A DNA stretch of 64,000 nucleotides, from positions 50,218 through 114,217 of the forward strand of contig JAUCBJ010006880.1 of NCBI GenBank assembly GCA_032718475.1. The letters are read 5' to 3'. The first letter of the stretch is position 1. Each line of letters opens with the position of its first letter. Shown here piece after piece: positions 10,161 to 21,262 of the stretch. The position numbers and the translations under genes were made by a program. This DNA comes from Nemertoderma westbladi. Its lineage: Eukaryota; Xenacoelomorpha; Nemertodermatida; Nemertodermatidae. Below the pieces are notes generated by a model. The model saw only the letters and a list, made by a program, of their open reading frames with translations. It searched no databases and was not told the DNA's origin.

Positions 10161-12433
10161 GTAGTGTATAGTCATTGGCTGCTCTGTGATTCCTTGGCTT
10201 TACCTTGTGAGATGATTTCCCCAAGAACAGAAAGGTAGGCCTACTATAGTTCTGCGCTTCGGCTTAACGGTATAATATTATACTGCTTATACTGTACATT
10301 AGTACGGATACTGAAACATTATGTACGGTTCACGTCAATGGAAATTATAGACACACAGGCCTCGTTCGTATAATGTGTTCGTATAGACACACACAGTCAC
10401 AGGCCTCGTATAATGGGTTCGTATAATCTATAATGGGATACACTCTACAACTATTGCTGACGACATATAACCATTTTTTAATTAATGATGGCGATGGTTC
10501 TCTAAATAAACTTTATTACTTGCGAAACATTAATGTTATTGTTAACAATGGCTTGATGATTGTCAAGTTTTGGCACGTGACCTTCTGTATAAGTTCTGAA
10601 CCTGTTGTTTACTTACTGTGTTCTGTATTGAACGCATACATTAAATATTTTGCTATATTTATTTAATTACTCCCAACCATGTTAGTTAATTTTTAGTGAC
10701 TTTTCAAGCAATTCGTTCAATTATTCTTAGGTTTTAGCGATTTTATTATCAAAAATAGTATGTTTCAATGGCAATAATATGTTTAGTATGTTTTTGACTT
10801 AGTCACTGAATCAAATAATTATTTGAATATACCCACATAATATAGTTCAGTACCTAATTGCCGTAATTACCCTAATTACAGTACCGTAATTATTTCGCTT
10901 TATTAACTTGAAAACAATTAACACGTCGAGATTATCCGTAGGCCATTTTTATTTATAATTATTTATTTAGTATCATAAAATAATAATATATTCCATTTAT
11001 ATATAGTTTAGTTTATAACAACTACCGGTAAAATAATAATTCTGGAAAATTATTTTCAATGATACTAAATATATGAATCGATTAAAATGTGAACAAAAAG
11101 GACGTAGAAAAATCTCGGCAAATGAATATCTCGTCTCAGTGTTAAATTATCAGTTAAAGTAAAGAAGCAGGTTCGAGTGGCACGTTATTCTAACCAAAAC
11201 AATAAACTAAAGTCAATAGAACATGGTACAGTTTCTGGGAGTAATCCGCTGTTATTTCGCCACTATTTTCCCCTGGAGAGGTATTCCTTGAGAGAATTGC
11301 TTCAAAAACTATCTAAATAAAATCACAAGCAGAAACACTCCTTCACGTACGATGTTGATTTGATATTATTTTACACTCATTCTCGCATCCACACATCGGC
11401 CACACCTTGGCCGCCTCTGCAACACACCTAGAAGATTGGCGCAATTTAACCCCAATATAACCAGCCCCTTTAATGTGGCTTCGAAGGCCCTATTAACTCG
11501 AACTGTTTTTGCCAGTTATATATGCAAAGTCTACTATAAATGGCCTACTAACTGTGTGTCAATATACTCTTTGACCTTTACACTGTCGTGTGTTTACCGG
11601 TACAATCAATATCTTCACTTCATGTTAAGTTTCAGTAGTTATGTTGTTGTTGTATTATCGTATTATGTATTATATATATAATAACCTGTGCAATTAAAAT
11701 AGTAACTCTATTTTACATATCGTGTGTTTGAATGGGATGTGGGAATGGGTGGAGATTATGGCAAGTTATTTGCAAAGTATTTAACAATAATTATTACTGT
11801 AGGAACTACAGTATGAGTACAAAGGGGGGGCAGGGCAATTCGGACCCATACCAAAAATATGATATATTTTGTAAATGTTTTGAAAATGTGAACATGTTAG
11901 ACACTAGAACGTTTTATAAATAGTTGAAAAATAATAGTTTTTGCTATTTTTTTTAATTATTCCGATTATTAAAGTATTAGTTCTCGAAGCAGGGCCTTAT
12001 CGCCCCTGGAACTTTATCGCCCCTATAAATTGCATTTATGTTGGGAACTTATTGCCCATCTGTTCTGAGTTTTTAGGAACGAATCGCCCCTGGGTCTTTA
12101 TCGGACCCGAATCTGGTCCTTTATCGATTATCGATTCCTTCCTTTATCGATTCGATAATCTCTAATTATGGTAGGCCTATAGGTCCGAATTGTCTGGGAC
12201 CCAATTGTCATCCGAATAAAGTTATATTTATTGACAGTAGCCATCATCAGGGATAATTAAACACAAAAGTACAAAAGTAATATTTATCTCAAAAAATATT
12301 TAAGCCAATATTGTTAATATAAATTTATTTATCATACATAACTAATATTTTTTTAATAGTACTTATAATATATCTTTATAATAATTTCGTTTAATCTTCA
12401 ATCAGCTTTTTTTATATTTTGTCTTTACTTTAG
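10161..12433. other. Gene-free AT-rich stretch upstream of the otopetrin-like gene
   Basis: No coding region recognised. A short repeat of cgtataatg/acacacag units lies near 10365-10440. One copy of the ~67-bp unit found in otopetrin intron 1 (aagcaggtt...ttctaaccaaaacaataaac) lies near 11165-11210. Around 11995-12110 the phrase tatcgcccct recurs. Promoter and 5' leader of the downstream gene should lie here or further upstream but no TATA-like core stands out. Confidence 0.5.
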
Positions 12434-12485
12434 GTTTTATTCAGTAGAATATATACGGATTATATTAACTCTAATAACATTAAAA

Positions 12486-13274
12486 ATGGATAAAGATAAC
12501 AAGGTTACTCCTTTTTCTGACAAAGAAAAAGACGAAATTAAATTAATTGGAGTTGAAGGTTTTCAGCCAACCAACGGTAAGGTACCTGAAAGAAGTGTAA
12601 CAACAGCTGCAGAAGAAGGCTCACAGAGTCCTCGAAAAGGAATTAAACAAAAGTCTAAGGGAAATTTTAATAAATTGATAGTTAGCCAGATGAGCGGAGT
12701 TTACGCGATGCTGATTGGCTGTATATCTTGCGTTGGTATTTTAATGTACGCAATGGATGAGAGCCTGGGCTACACAATGGCAATTCTATTCATAATTCTC
12801 AATGGAATATCTGTAAGCGCGCTGATGTATCTGTTGTTTTTGTGTTTCATCGACCACCGAGAAAGAATCAGTCCACACGATCCCCATTCCGGGAGCTGCT
12901 ATCTGAAGGTTGCATCTGTCCTCTTTGCTTTCGGGGCGCTCGCCCATTACGTTACTAAGATCGTGTATTTCGCTAACAGAACCGAAATCTGTCGTTGGAA
13001 AATCTTTGAAGCTTGGTACCTAATGTCAGCCGTTGTCGTGGTCTTGGAAACAGTACTCATCGTTTTTTACTCTAATATACGTATCCAACGAGACTTCGCG
13101 TTCGCTAAATTTGCACTGAGTCACTCGGCTATCGTGAGTTTGATTGGTTGGTTTTCCATGGTAGCGAGCGAAGCTCAGGAGGGTGTCACACACGCGACTT
13201 TCCACGAGTTACACAGTAATAAGACGTCGAGTAGTGAACATTTTAATATAAGTAACAGCGAAATGTCTAAAATG
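12486..13274 (+). CDS. Otopetrin-like proton channel, coding exon 1
   Basis: This exon encodes the first 263 residues of a 579-residue otopetrin-family protein, a proton-selective channel of the plasma membrane. The N terminus is hydrophilic and cytosolic-looking. About five hydrophobic segments follow (near residues 60-85, 93-123, 138-163, 174-200 and 205-230), then the family-typical loop FHELHSNKTS with an N-glycosylation sequon. The exon ends at ...AAATG|gtaagt, a strong donor, in phase 0. The ATG context is aaaaATGg. A pyrimidine-rich tract ending in ctttag at 12434 could be the acceptor of a coding-plus-leader exon, implying an upstream noncoding exon. Joined to 16395-16502 and 17029-17871 it gives about 12 membrane segments, the family norm. 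Which otopetrin paralogue it is cannot be told. Confidence 0.85.
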
Positions 13275-13362
13275 GTAAGTTGTACTGCACAATAGTCAGT
13301 ACATAATTACATATACAGACAGGCATACTGTACTACAGGGCGAGCCACGACGTCCGTGGGCT

Positions 13363-13655
13363 TTTCTAACCAAAACAATAAACCGTGTTGTTACCAACTG
13401 AGGGAAAGAAGCAGGTTAGAGAGGTGATATTTTCTAACCAAAACAATAAACGATGTTGTTAACCATTGAGGTGAAGGAGCCGGTTAAAGAGGTGAGCTTT
13501 TCTAACCAAAACAATAAACGATGTTGTTAACAATTGAGGTAAAGGAGCAGGTTACAGAAGTGAGATTTTTAACCAAAACAATAAACAAATTTCTATACCA
13601 ATTGAGAGAAAGAGGAGGTGACAGAGATGAGCTTTTATAACCAACAAAATAATAT
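13363..13655. repeat. ~67-bp minisatellite in otopetrin intron 1
   Basis: About 4.3 tandem copies start near 13363, 13430, 13498, 13566 and 13632. Each begins with ttctaaccaaaacaataaac and contains a gagg-aaagaagcaggtt-agaggtgag block. A lone related copy lies upstream near 11165-11210 and another aagcaggtt fragment near 16676, so the unit is part of a dispersed family. Confidence 0.8.
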
Positions 13656-14186
13656 ATAGGCCTACTTTGAATCACAATGTCAATAAAAATTAGTTATGAA
13701 TGATTAATTTTAATGGAAGAGATTTAGTGGAAAAAATTATTAATTTTAGTGATAAAAAAATTATTAATTTTAGTGATTAAAAATTATTAATTTTAGTGAT
13801 TAAAAATTAAGTGTTTATGATGGGAACATTTCATTTGTCTGATGTCCCGGACATCAAACAAATAAACAATATGAATGAGAATTTTAGAAATTGGCATAAT
13901 ATAAGCCAAATACGATCGTGTGACCTTCGCCCAGCATCATGACTAGGTGGGCTTTTGCGTAGCTGTACAATTAGAGGACCTAGTTATTACCTCCTAGCGG
14001 CCAACAGAAGAACTATAGAAGTCTGTCTGCGTGTGTAATTTCGAAACTTTTTATACAGTACATATGTACCAAGTTTGGTTACATTTCATCAATGATTGAT
14101 TTAGTGTGGTTCTAGAATAATTAATATAATTAATTTATAATTAATTTTAGGTATAATTAATTTATTGATTTTAGGTAATAACTATT

Positions 14187-14315
14187 TACATACTTGTGTG
14201 TACTTTACAGTGTGATGATCCGAGTGGCTTTGTTACACGAACGAACGTTAGTGAGTGAGTGGAAATAAAGCCACGAGGATCAGAACACTGTAAAGTACTT
14301 TGCAACAAGTATGTA
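14187..14315. mobile_element. Hairpin MITE-like element in otopetrin intron 1
   Basis: Inverted halves: tacatacttg...ctttacagtgt...ggcttt on the left and aaagccacgaggatca...actgtaaagtactttgcaacaagtatgta on the right, with a ~40-bp centre. The ctgtaaagt/ctttgcaa phrase is shared with the 8873-9013 element, suggesting a related family. Noncoding. Confidence 0.55.
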
Positions 14316-14653
14316 TGTAGTTTTATTCCAAAATGTTAACATTACGAAATGATTGTATATATACTATAAGTGATAGAAACTGCACAAATTTTATTAGTTG
14401 CTGTATAAATAAATGTAAAAATGACATAAATTATGTTATAAATAAGTTAGCTTATATTTATCGCGGCGTTTGGAGCTATGTTATAATAATATAGCTAGGC
14501 CCTACTGGTTATGGTTAGAGCAGTAGGCTTATCTGGCTGTCAGGCAAATTCCCACCTATTGTTTACGTGGTAACCAATGACGCCGTAACTTTACAGCTTT
14601 ACATTTACATTACACTACTACTAGGATCGGCATGCTGCATTGCAGCTGCATTT

Positions 14654-15945
14654 TTAAGAATGCTGTGCCGGCCTGTCAACAAAATTGCACCACCACAACT
14701 CCCTATCACCCATGACATTTGCTAGATCATCCGCATCTTTAAGGCCAGTGTCCTTTAAGATGCGTCTCAAGAAAGTCATGGGCTGTCCACCATGCTTATT
14801 CACTCCATGAGGCTGCCAAAGTACAAGATTATGCACTGGCTGGTCCTCACGGCGAAAGCAATGTCCTGCAAAGCGGAGGCGATTTTGTTCTAGTGTCAAG
14901 CTTGGGGGAACCAATGAGACACCTCCAATGTTATATAGTGTCTGGTTGGAGATGTGTGCATTGTACTTGACACAATGAACCCGGCGTAGCATTCTTGTAA
15001 ATGTGCCATCCAGAGATTTGGTGTCCTCAGCAGTTAGAGCCCAGCATGGACTCCCGTAGAGGAGTACTGGAACTACTGCTGCTCTAAATAATCGGACCTT
15101 AAGTTTCCGATTAATTCTAGGTGACTTCCAAATCCTGGAAAGCCTATTCAAGGCTGCCCATGCCTTTCCCTTACGTATTCGAAGGTCCTCACCTGACTTC
15201 CGGATCCATGATCCCAGGTAACAGAAGTCGTCCACATGCTCAAGCATACCATCCTTTGAGCTTATGCTCATCCGATCAGAGACTTGCTGAGGACTTTCAA
15301 AGTTAACCGTCAGAATTTTGGTCTTTCTGGAGTTAATAAAAAGACCAACACTAGAAGCAGCATGTTCTAATGAGCTGAGGAGCCGTTGGGCTCCCTCTAA
15401 TGATTCTGAGAGTACTCCTAAGTCATCAGCAAAGTCTAGATCAGTTAGGTACTTGGCAGGATTTCCTCGACTTCTGGAGCCAGTAGGTGGAGTTATCATC
15501 ACCCCATCATCATTATGATGATCTAAGGACATGCGTAGAACATAGTCAACCACAATAATGAACAAGAATGGTGCAAGTGTGTCTCCTTGGAGGACGCCCC
15601 ATAACACTTCAAATGGTTCTGTGTCACCGTCAACAGTAGACACAAATGTTGTCGAACCATCGTATACTGATCTGATTGCTGCAATAATTTCATCAGGAAT
15701 CCCATATAATGAAAGTATGAAAGTATGCTGAACATACGTGACCGAGAGACTGAATCAAAGGCCTTGAAGAAGTCAACAAAGATAACAGCCAGATGCCTGT
15801 CTTTCTTTTTTTGATAATTCTTCAATTATCCTTCTAAGTGCCAAAATGGGCTCCATGGTCCCACGACCTTTACGGAACCCATTCTGATTTCCACGGAGCA
15901 GTCTCTCAATGGGATCCCTGATGCGATTTAATAGAATCCTATTGT
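14654..15945 (-). pseudogene. Non-LTR retrotransposon reverse transcriptase fragment (dead)
   Basis: Three minus-strand pieces read as one RT. The first is NQNGFRKGRGTMEPI near 15870-15945. The second has motif A (VIFVDFFKAFDSVSR) in a frame covering 15523-15825. The third spans 14654-15643 in a different frame, with a GVLQGDTLAPFLFIIVVDY block, motif C (DLDFADDLGVL) and the C-terminal thumb (KARLWKSPRIN-like, LLYGSPCWALT). A frameshift near 15640 and loss of the endonuclease and 5' end mark it as a dead, 5'-truncated LINE copy. It sits in antisense orientation inside intron 1 of the otopetrin-like gene. I cannot place the clade firmly; the C-terminal module resembles elements of the CR1/RTE/Nimb type. 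Confidence 0.8.
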
Positions 15946-16394
15946 ATTTTTACATTACAATTTATACATTACAACACCCACTACAATACTAAATGTACAG
16001 GCCAATACAATGCTGTAATGTCCTCTAAAGTTGTAAAGTGCTAAATAACAACTCGCTGTTAATACTAACGGCGTTGAGTAATGTTACAATTTTGAAATAA
16101 AAAATATAATTTAGTTATTTGTTGAACAAGGGTTTACGAGGATAACATAATGATGGGGTTTGGCTTCGCACTTGGAGAACATAATAGTAAAATATGATAG
16201 GCCTCCTGTAGTTTTGGTTAATCAAAGAAATTGGAAACAGTTAAATTTTTTTTTAGACCTCTGGCGGGAGTCTATCGAGCTGATGATGTCTGAAAGTTTC
16301 AGCGATCGAAAGTTAACTATATACTGTATTTCTCAACTAGGCCTACACGTTATACTGCATCAACTTACTATACTGTATGTTCCCCTTTTCACAG

Positions 16395-16502
16395 GATCTT
16401 GACGAATCCCACGAATGGTTTTGTGTATCCAAGGATGTTGACAGCGCAGTATTGGTTAAAGATGTCAGCCCTGTATTAATAGCAATGATGGTAGAATTTA
16501 AG
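16395..16502 (+). CDS. Otopetrin-like proton channel, coding exon 2
   Basis: This 108-base exon lies between a ttttcacag acceptor and a aag|gtgaga donor. It encodes 36 residues in phase 0 (DLDESHEWFCVSKDVDSAVL... to AMMVEFK). The segment VSPVLIAMMVEFK starts the sixth membrane helix, which continues directly into exon 3 (VVSASYLYMMW). Both ends keep the frame, so the three exons join cleanly. The exon is too short to stand out as an ORF; it was found by reading across the splice sites. Confidence 0.85.
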
Positions 16503-17028
16503 GTGAGATAATATTAGTTATAATAATTCTCACAATTGAGCACAAATATGAATATCATTGAATAACCAGGCCAATAATATTAAAAATAGATTGACCTAAA
16601 TTTTAGAGAAAGAGGACTTGACTTGACGCAAATCCCTTCTCGGCGATTTAAGAATTTAAAATATCAATTACGGGAAAGGAGCAGGTTACAATGACATTTT
16701 GAATTTTGATGCTGGCCTATAACCAAAAAAGGAGTCAATAACATAGCCAGGGATGGCATAACGAAACGAAATGATTAATGTCTCGTTTCGTTCTGTCTTC
16801 CCTGAACTCAGGTTACAACTACATTTTGGATTCCGTCTCGACGCCATTTCACATTCTCATCAATATAAAATGGTAGAGAGAGAAAATAGAGTTTAATTTA
16901 ATAATTGACATAATTTTTATTTAAAAATAATTGTTTCTTGAGTTTCATAATATTAATGAATATTATAACGTATCTTTCTTTTATGATCACTATTTTATTA
17001 TTATAATGTTATTTACTTATTTATTTAG

Positions 17029-17871
17029 GTTGTTTCAGCGAGCTACCTCTACATGATGTGGTGTAACGTCGGGAAATCTTCACATCACATCGAACCAGTG
17101 AAAGTCTACTGGAAACTGGATCTGCAAGTTGCTCGAGAATTCATCAAATGTCCAAATTTCGCATTGATTGCTGGCGGGATAGTATTTGCCGCGGATTTTG
17201 CCGTGGTCATTATATACGGGAATTTAATCACTGAAGTCCACAGTGTACTACTCACAGCTACTTACCACACTGTCGTTCTCACATTGCTAATTATGTCTGT
17301 CATCGTTATGATATTGGCATTCCGTAGAATGACTAAACATCACCAACGCCACGACCACTACAACGAACCCCTGGATGTGGTTGTCCTAATCGTGGCTCAA
17401 TGCGGGGTTTATCTCAACCTTGCGTTCTGCTTCTATGCATTATTTATTGACGAAAAATACAGGCAATACATGCCAACATCGTTAGCAATTTTATTAATCT
17501 CAGGAGTTCAAACATCATTCCAGACTATATTTATAATGGATAGTTTGCGAAGGGGAAAATTTAGAACGATTTACCGTGAATCTCGTTGTTCCATTACCAA
17601 TCCCAAAGCGGCTATTACCATCCTAATGTTACTAAATTTAGCGCTATGGATGCACAGCCTTCTAGAAATTAAACACCCAGAATTCTATCCAGCTGTTATC
17701 GATTATTTTGATCCAAAAGTCTGGGCTGTAATTCGGTATGTGACGTCACCGCTTGTCATATTTTATCGCTTCCATTCCACCGCAGTGATTTTCGATGTTT
17801 TGGTACATGCCTTTATGGATACAAATAAATTTCTTAAAGTTGGACAACAAATGGATTCATTTTACCGATGA
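17029..17871 (+). CDS. Otopetrin-like proton channel, coding exon 3 (C-terminal half)
   Basis: The exon opens after ttatttatttag and runs 280 codons to a TGA. It completes helix 6 and adds about six more hydrophobic segments (around FALIAGGIVFAADFAVVII, SVLLTATYHTVVLTLLIM, LDVVVLIVAQCGVYLNLAF, TSLAILLISGVQTSFQTIFI, AITILMLLNLALWMHSLL, and VWAVIRYVTSPLVIFYRF). The signature GVQTSFQTIFIMDSLRRG and the C-terminal FYRFHSTAVIFDV stretch are typical of otopetrins. The start is set by the splice acceptor, not by an ATG. The reading frame is intact, so the gene is probably functional. Confidence 0.87.
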   Translation, partial: VVSASYLYMMWCNVGKSSHHIEPVKVYWKLDLQVAREFIKCPNFALIAGGIVFAADFAVVIIYGNLITEVHSVLLTATYHTVVLTLLIMSVIVMILAFRRMTKHHQRHDHYNEPLDVVVLIVAQCGVYLNLAFCFYALFIDEKYRQYMPTSLAILLISGVQTSFQTIFIMDSLRRGKFRTIYRESRCSITNPKAAITILMLLNLALWMHSLLEIKHPEFYPAVIDYFDPKVWAVIRYVTSPLVIFYRFHSTAVIFDVLVHAFMDTNKFLKVGQQMDSFYR

Positions 17872-18210
17872 GTACCTAATATCGTATTGGTACGAACAGC
17901 TGTTATTGTGGGCAATGGAAGTTATTGATGTTCAGCGAACATATTAAACTTCTACACCATTCGGTTACCCAATAATTATTGCACGAACGCTTTAATATGA
18001 TCCTTTTCATCGTCTGCTTTAAAGTTGAACTTTATCATAAACTATTTTTGTTTATGTCAACTTTATCAGCACAGTGATGAAACATAACAGGAACAGCCCT
18101 TTAGGTCATCACGCTTAAAACTAATCAATAGGCCTACCTAACTAAGAAGCAATAGACTTCCTAGAACACTTCTTAGAATATTATTTCTGCATTATTCTAG
18201 TGTGAAAAAA
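17872..18210 (+). other. 3' flank of the otopetrin-like gene
   Basis: Presumed 3' untranslated region and intergenic DNA. No canonical aataaa lies in the first 300 bases, so the polyadenylation site may fall inside or beyond foldback element B, which begins at 18211. Confidence 0.3.
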
Positions 18211-18380
18211 ATCGTGCGATCGACTTAACTAACTCGTGCGAACGACATACTAAGTCGTGCGAACGACATACTAAGTCGTGCGAACGACATACTAAGTCGT
18301 GCGAACGACATACTAAGTCGTGCGAACGACTTAACTAACTCGTGCGAACGAGTAAGTAACTCTTGCGAACGACTTACTAA
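18211..18380. repeat. ~21-bp tandem array, left arm of foldback B
   Basis: About eight copies of gtgcgaacgacatactaagtc and variants with cttaactaactc. The spelling of the variants (aagtaactc, ttaactaactc) also occurs in the right array, in reverse complement. Confidence 0.9.
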
Positions 18381-19032
18381 CTGTACTTTGGTTGGCTAAA
18401 TAATACTGGTAATAAAAGTAGGCCTTTTTAGGGGGATTTTCAATTCAATCTACAGCATTTGTTGATGGCATTATTGGTTGAAAATAGTATTATCAATGGC
18501 TGAACGCGCTATGTTAATATCGACGTACTTTAACTTAGGCCGACAATACAACCGACATATTGTAGCAAATTATAATATCTTTAACATATTAATTTTATTT
18601 TAACTTATTCAGTAAATAGCTGTATTATCTACGGTCAGCGCTGTTAGATACGCTGATTTTAGTGTCAGGTGTTGTTGCTGTGTTGTTAAGCAACATTCCC
18701 ATTCCCATCTCACTATTGTATCGAACAGCTGTAGTCGAAATCTCAGGTTTTGGGGGTAGGTGAGATAGATCCTACTATTTAGAGTATTGTACAATATTGT
18801 GACTCTGCCACTATATTCGATTTGAATAAAGTACTGTACGTACCCGTATTTCACTTTCAGGCTCTCGTTTCATATTTCACTCAGTCGCTTAAGCTCGTTC
18901 TTAATAAAATTAATTCGAATAAATAATGCGTAACATCCCTAATGAAACCAGTGGGTGCATTGATGGATATTCCCGGAAAATGATTTGGTTGAACGTATAT
19001 AACACCAACAATGACAGTAAAGCTATCGGGGG

Positions 19033-19311
19033 CTACTTCCTCGAAGCGATAACTGAGAACAAGGGTGATCGTGGATTGTTTGTTGGAATTTTGGAACAGA
19101 AAATGTTCGCGTTTGAGACTTTCAGAAGTTCATCCGTAGAGATCACACTGACAATATGCAACAGACCTGTTACATCGATGGCGCGAGCACAGCGTAGGAT
19201 AATTTCCTTATTTAGTTTTAAAGCAGATGAAATCTGTCCGTATGTTAGGCCTAAGTTAAAGTACGCCGATATTAACAGAGCGCGTTCAGCCATTGATAAT
19301 AATGTTTTCAA
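19033..19311 (-). pseudogene. N-terminal helix-turn-helix-like fragment of a transposon protein
   Basis: A 92-residue ORF starting in the right inner arm. Residues ~8-40 (ALLISAYFNLGLTYGQISS...) resemble the HTH-like start of eukaryotic transposon proteins that carry an integrase core further on, in which a LI..YF.LG...EI motif precedes the catalytic domain. No catalytic domain follows here, so it is a remnant. The left inner arm encodes a diverged version of the same first ~15 residues on the + strand (18496-18545). Confidence 0.4.
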
Positions 19312-19404
19312 CCAATAATGCCATCAACAAATGCTGTAGATTGAATTAAAAATCCCGCTAAAAAGGTTGTACTTTTATTACCAGTATTATTTAGCCAATC
19401 AAAG

Positions 19405-19573
19405 TAAAGTTAGTAAGTCGTTCGCACGAGTTACTTAGTCGTTCGCACGCGTTAGTTAAGTTGTTCGCACGACTTAGTAAGTCGTAAGCATGAGTTAGTA
19501 TGTCGTTCGCACGAGTTGTTCGCACGACTTAGTATGTCGTTCGCACGAGTTAGTTAAGTCGTTCGCACGAGTT
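19405..19573. repeat. ~21-bp tandem array, right arm of foldback B (inverted)
   Basis: About eight copies of the reverse complement unit (agtcgttcgcacgagttagta), less regular than the left array, ending in an A/T-rich stretch at 19576-19597. Confidence 0.88.
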
Positions 19574-19621
19574 AGCAAAAAAAAAATTTTTCTCATGTCC
19601 CTTTAGGGGCTCCGTAGACCC

Positions 19622-19835
19622 TCCATCCCCCCAAATTGTTTTTTTTTAATCTTTATCATATGGCCACGATACGGAGGGTGCGATTTCGCAAGACTTTTAA
19701 AACGCTTATAAAAAAAATTTAAAGGCAAAATTGTCGAAAATTCCTGCTTCTTGGTTGAACTACTGTAGTTGTGTTTCAAATTTCAAGCAATATGATAAAG
19801 ATTTGTAGAAAAATTTGGGGGGGGGGGGGGGGTGT
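19622..19835. repeat. Small hairpin with C/G tract ends
   Basis: ccccccaaattg...aatctttatcatat near 19627-19663 is matched in reverse by atatgataaagatttgtag...aatttgggggg near 19788-19832. The right side resembles one arm end of the hairpin element at 30952-31837 (gatttgtagaaaaattcggggg), so this may be a diverged relative. Confidence 0.45.
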
Positions 19836-21262
19836 GTCTGTGTCATCAGAAAATGACACTGTATTACGGGTCATGGTGTGTTGTTGTAGGTTAGTTACTG
19901 TAATTACGGATAGTTGCTTAAATGGATTTTAATTTCAAATATATTCCTGAAAAACATTACAATCTGAAGTGTTTACGTAAAGTTTATTGTACTAAAATGA
20001 CATTAAATGTATGTATCAGTTCCCCAAACCGGTAGAGAAATACACTCGAGTCATAACTAAGTTATGTGATACTTTTCACACAATGATGTAAAAATAGTGA
20101 TTCAGTATAAGTCTAGTTACTGCCGTATAGAAATGCCGTACTTTAATAGACTGGTGTAAGTAAGTAGTAGTACCGAATTGGTATATATTTTAGGTTTGTT
20201 TAATTAAAGGTGGAAACTTATAAAATTTATGGCAATAAATTAATTTTTTCATTTATGGGAATACTATGTTGGACGTATAACTGATGTTGGCGTAGATATA
20301 TTTTGGATGAAAACATTTCATATAAATTTTCAATCAAATCTCCACCGAAAAATGAAAACCTGACATTCTAGACATGTCCCACAAACCCACCCCCCCCCCC
20401 CCCCCCCCCCACAGCGGATTTAAGAAAATGAATCAGTAATTAACATACTATCATATATTATACAGTAATGTATAGTTCATCATTCAGTAAAGAAACATAA
20501 ACAAACGTTATATAAATAAGAACTATCATTATGAGTTTACAAGTACCAGAACAGAGAACACCGGTTACAAATTCTACAGTAACATTTATTATATAATTAT
20601 AATGTTTACGATCTAAATGTTACACAATTCCAAGAGTTATGCTGTATAGCATAGAGCTGTATATTTATTATAATACAGGCCATCAACAGATGAAGAAGAG
20701 TCAGCATTAGGGAAAGAGTAATTATAGTATAGGAGCGGTACCCAATGTGAGACACTTTAATAACCGTTTTGAACAACTACGGCATTTTACACCAGCGCAC
20801 CGAACGCCTTTGTTTTAGTTTCAGTAAGGTTTTTTTATATAGGATCAAACAGGATGTTACCAAGTGGTGACCTGGGAAGACGGGAATTGGTATTAAAGTG
20901 AGGTACAAGAAGGACTGCTGGACTACAACAGATAGACACATATTGTTTTAGAATTTTAAAATAAGTAAATTTAAAAAATCTGACTACATTCGTCTGTTCG
21001 TAGTAAAAGAAACCTACGTATTAGCAATTAGGCCTATGTTCTTATTTTCAATAGACTAGACATGCGTTCAAAAGTGGATCCAGCATTGGATAGGCCTATT
21101 AAAGTAGATAAATGTTTTATTGTTGTACTGCCAAAAATTGTTATTTTGGCAATCCGCTGAGGAGTCTGAACTGAATAATGTCAGAGTTTTCAGTTTTACA
21201 AAGTCAGTTTGTTTGTTTAGTTGATAAAAGACTACTTAGTTGATAAAGGACCCTTCCCTCCC
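19836..21262. other. Gene-free stretch downstream of the U2AF35 copy
   Basis: AT-rich, with a 21-base C run at 20390-20410 and no recognised gene. On the - strand this is the 3' side of the U2AF35 ORF; aataaa-like hexamers occur but no clear A-tail of a retrocopy was identified next to the ORF. Confidence 0.45.

Larger units (their letters stand above)
18211..19573. mobile_element. Foldback element B (arms with 21-bp tandem repeats and coding inner arms)
   Basis: Arms of about 335 bp are inverted copies of each other (18211-18546 and 19244-19573). The outer part of each is a tandem array of a ~21-bp unit (gtgcgaacgacatactaagtc); the inner part is unique sequence, including taatactggtaataaaagta and gatggcattattggttg. 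The inner arms both encode the same N-terminal peptide start (MAERA.LIS.YFNLG). The 700-bp core carries the rest of a small helix-turn-helix-like ORF on the - strand. The structure is that of a TU/FB-like foldback transposon, possibly an internal-deletion derivative of an autonomous element. No unambiguous target duplication was seen. Confidence 0.7.

Noticed and set aside
18211-18380. CRISPR-like array of regularly spaced repeats
   Set aside because: The units abut without unique spacers, an inverted copy lies 1 kb away, and the context is eukaryotic.
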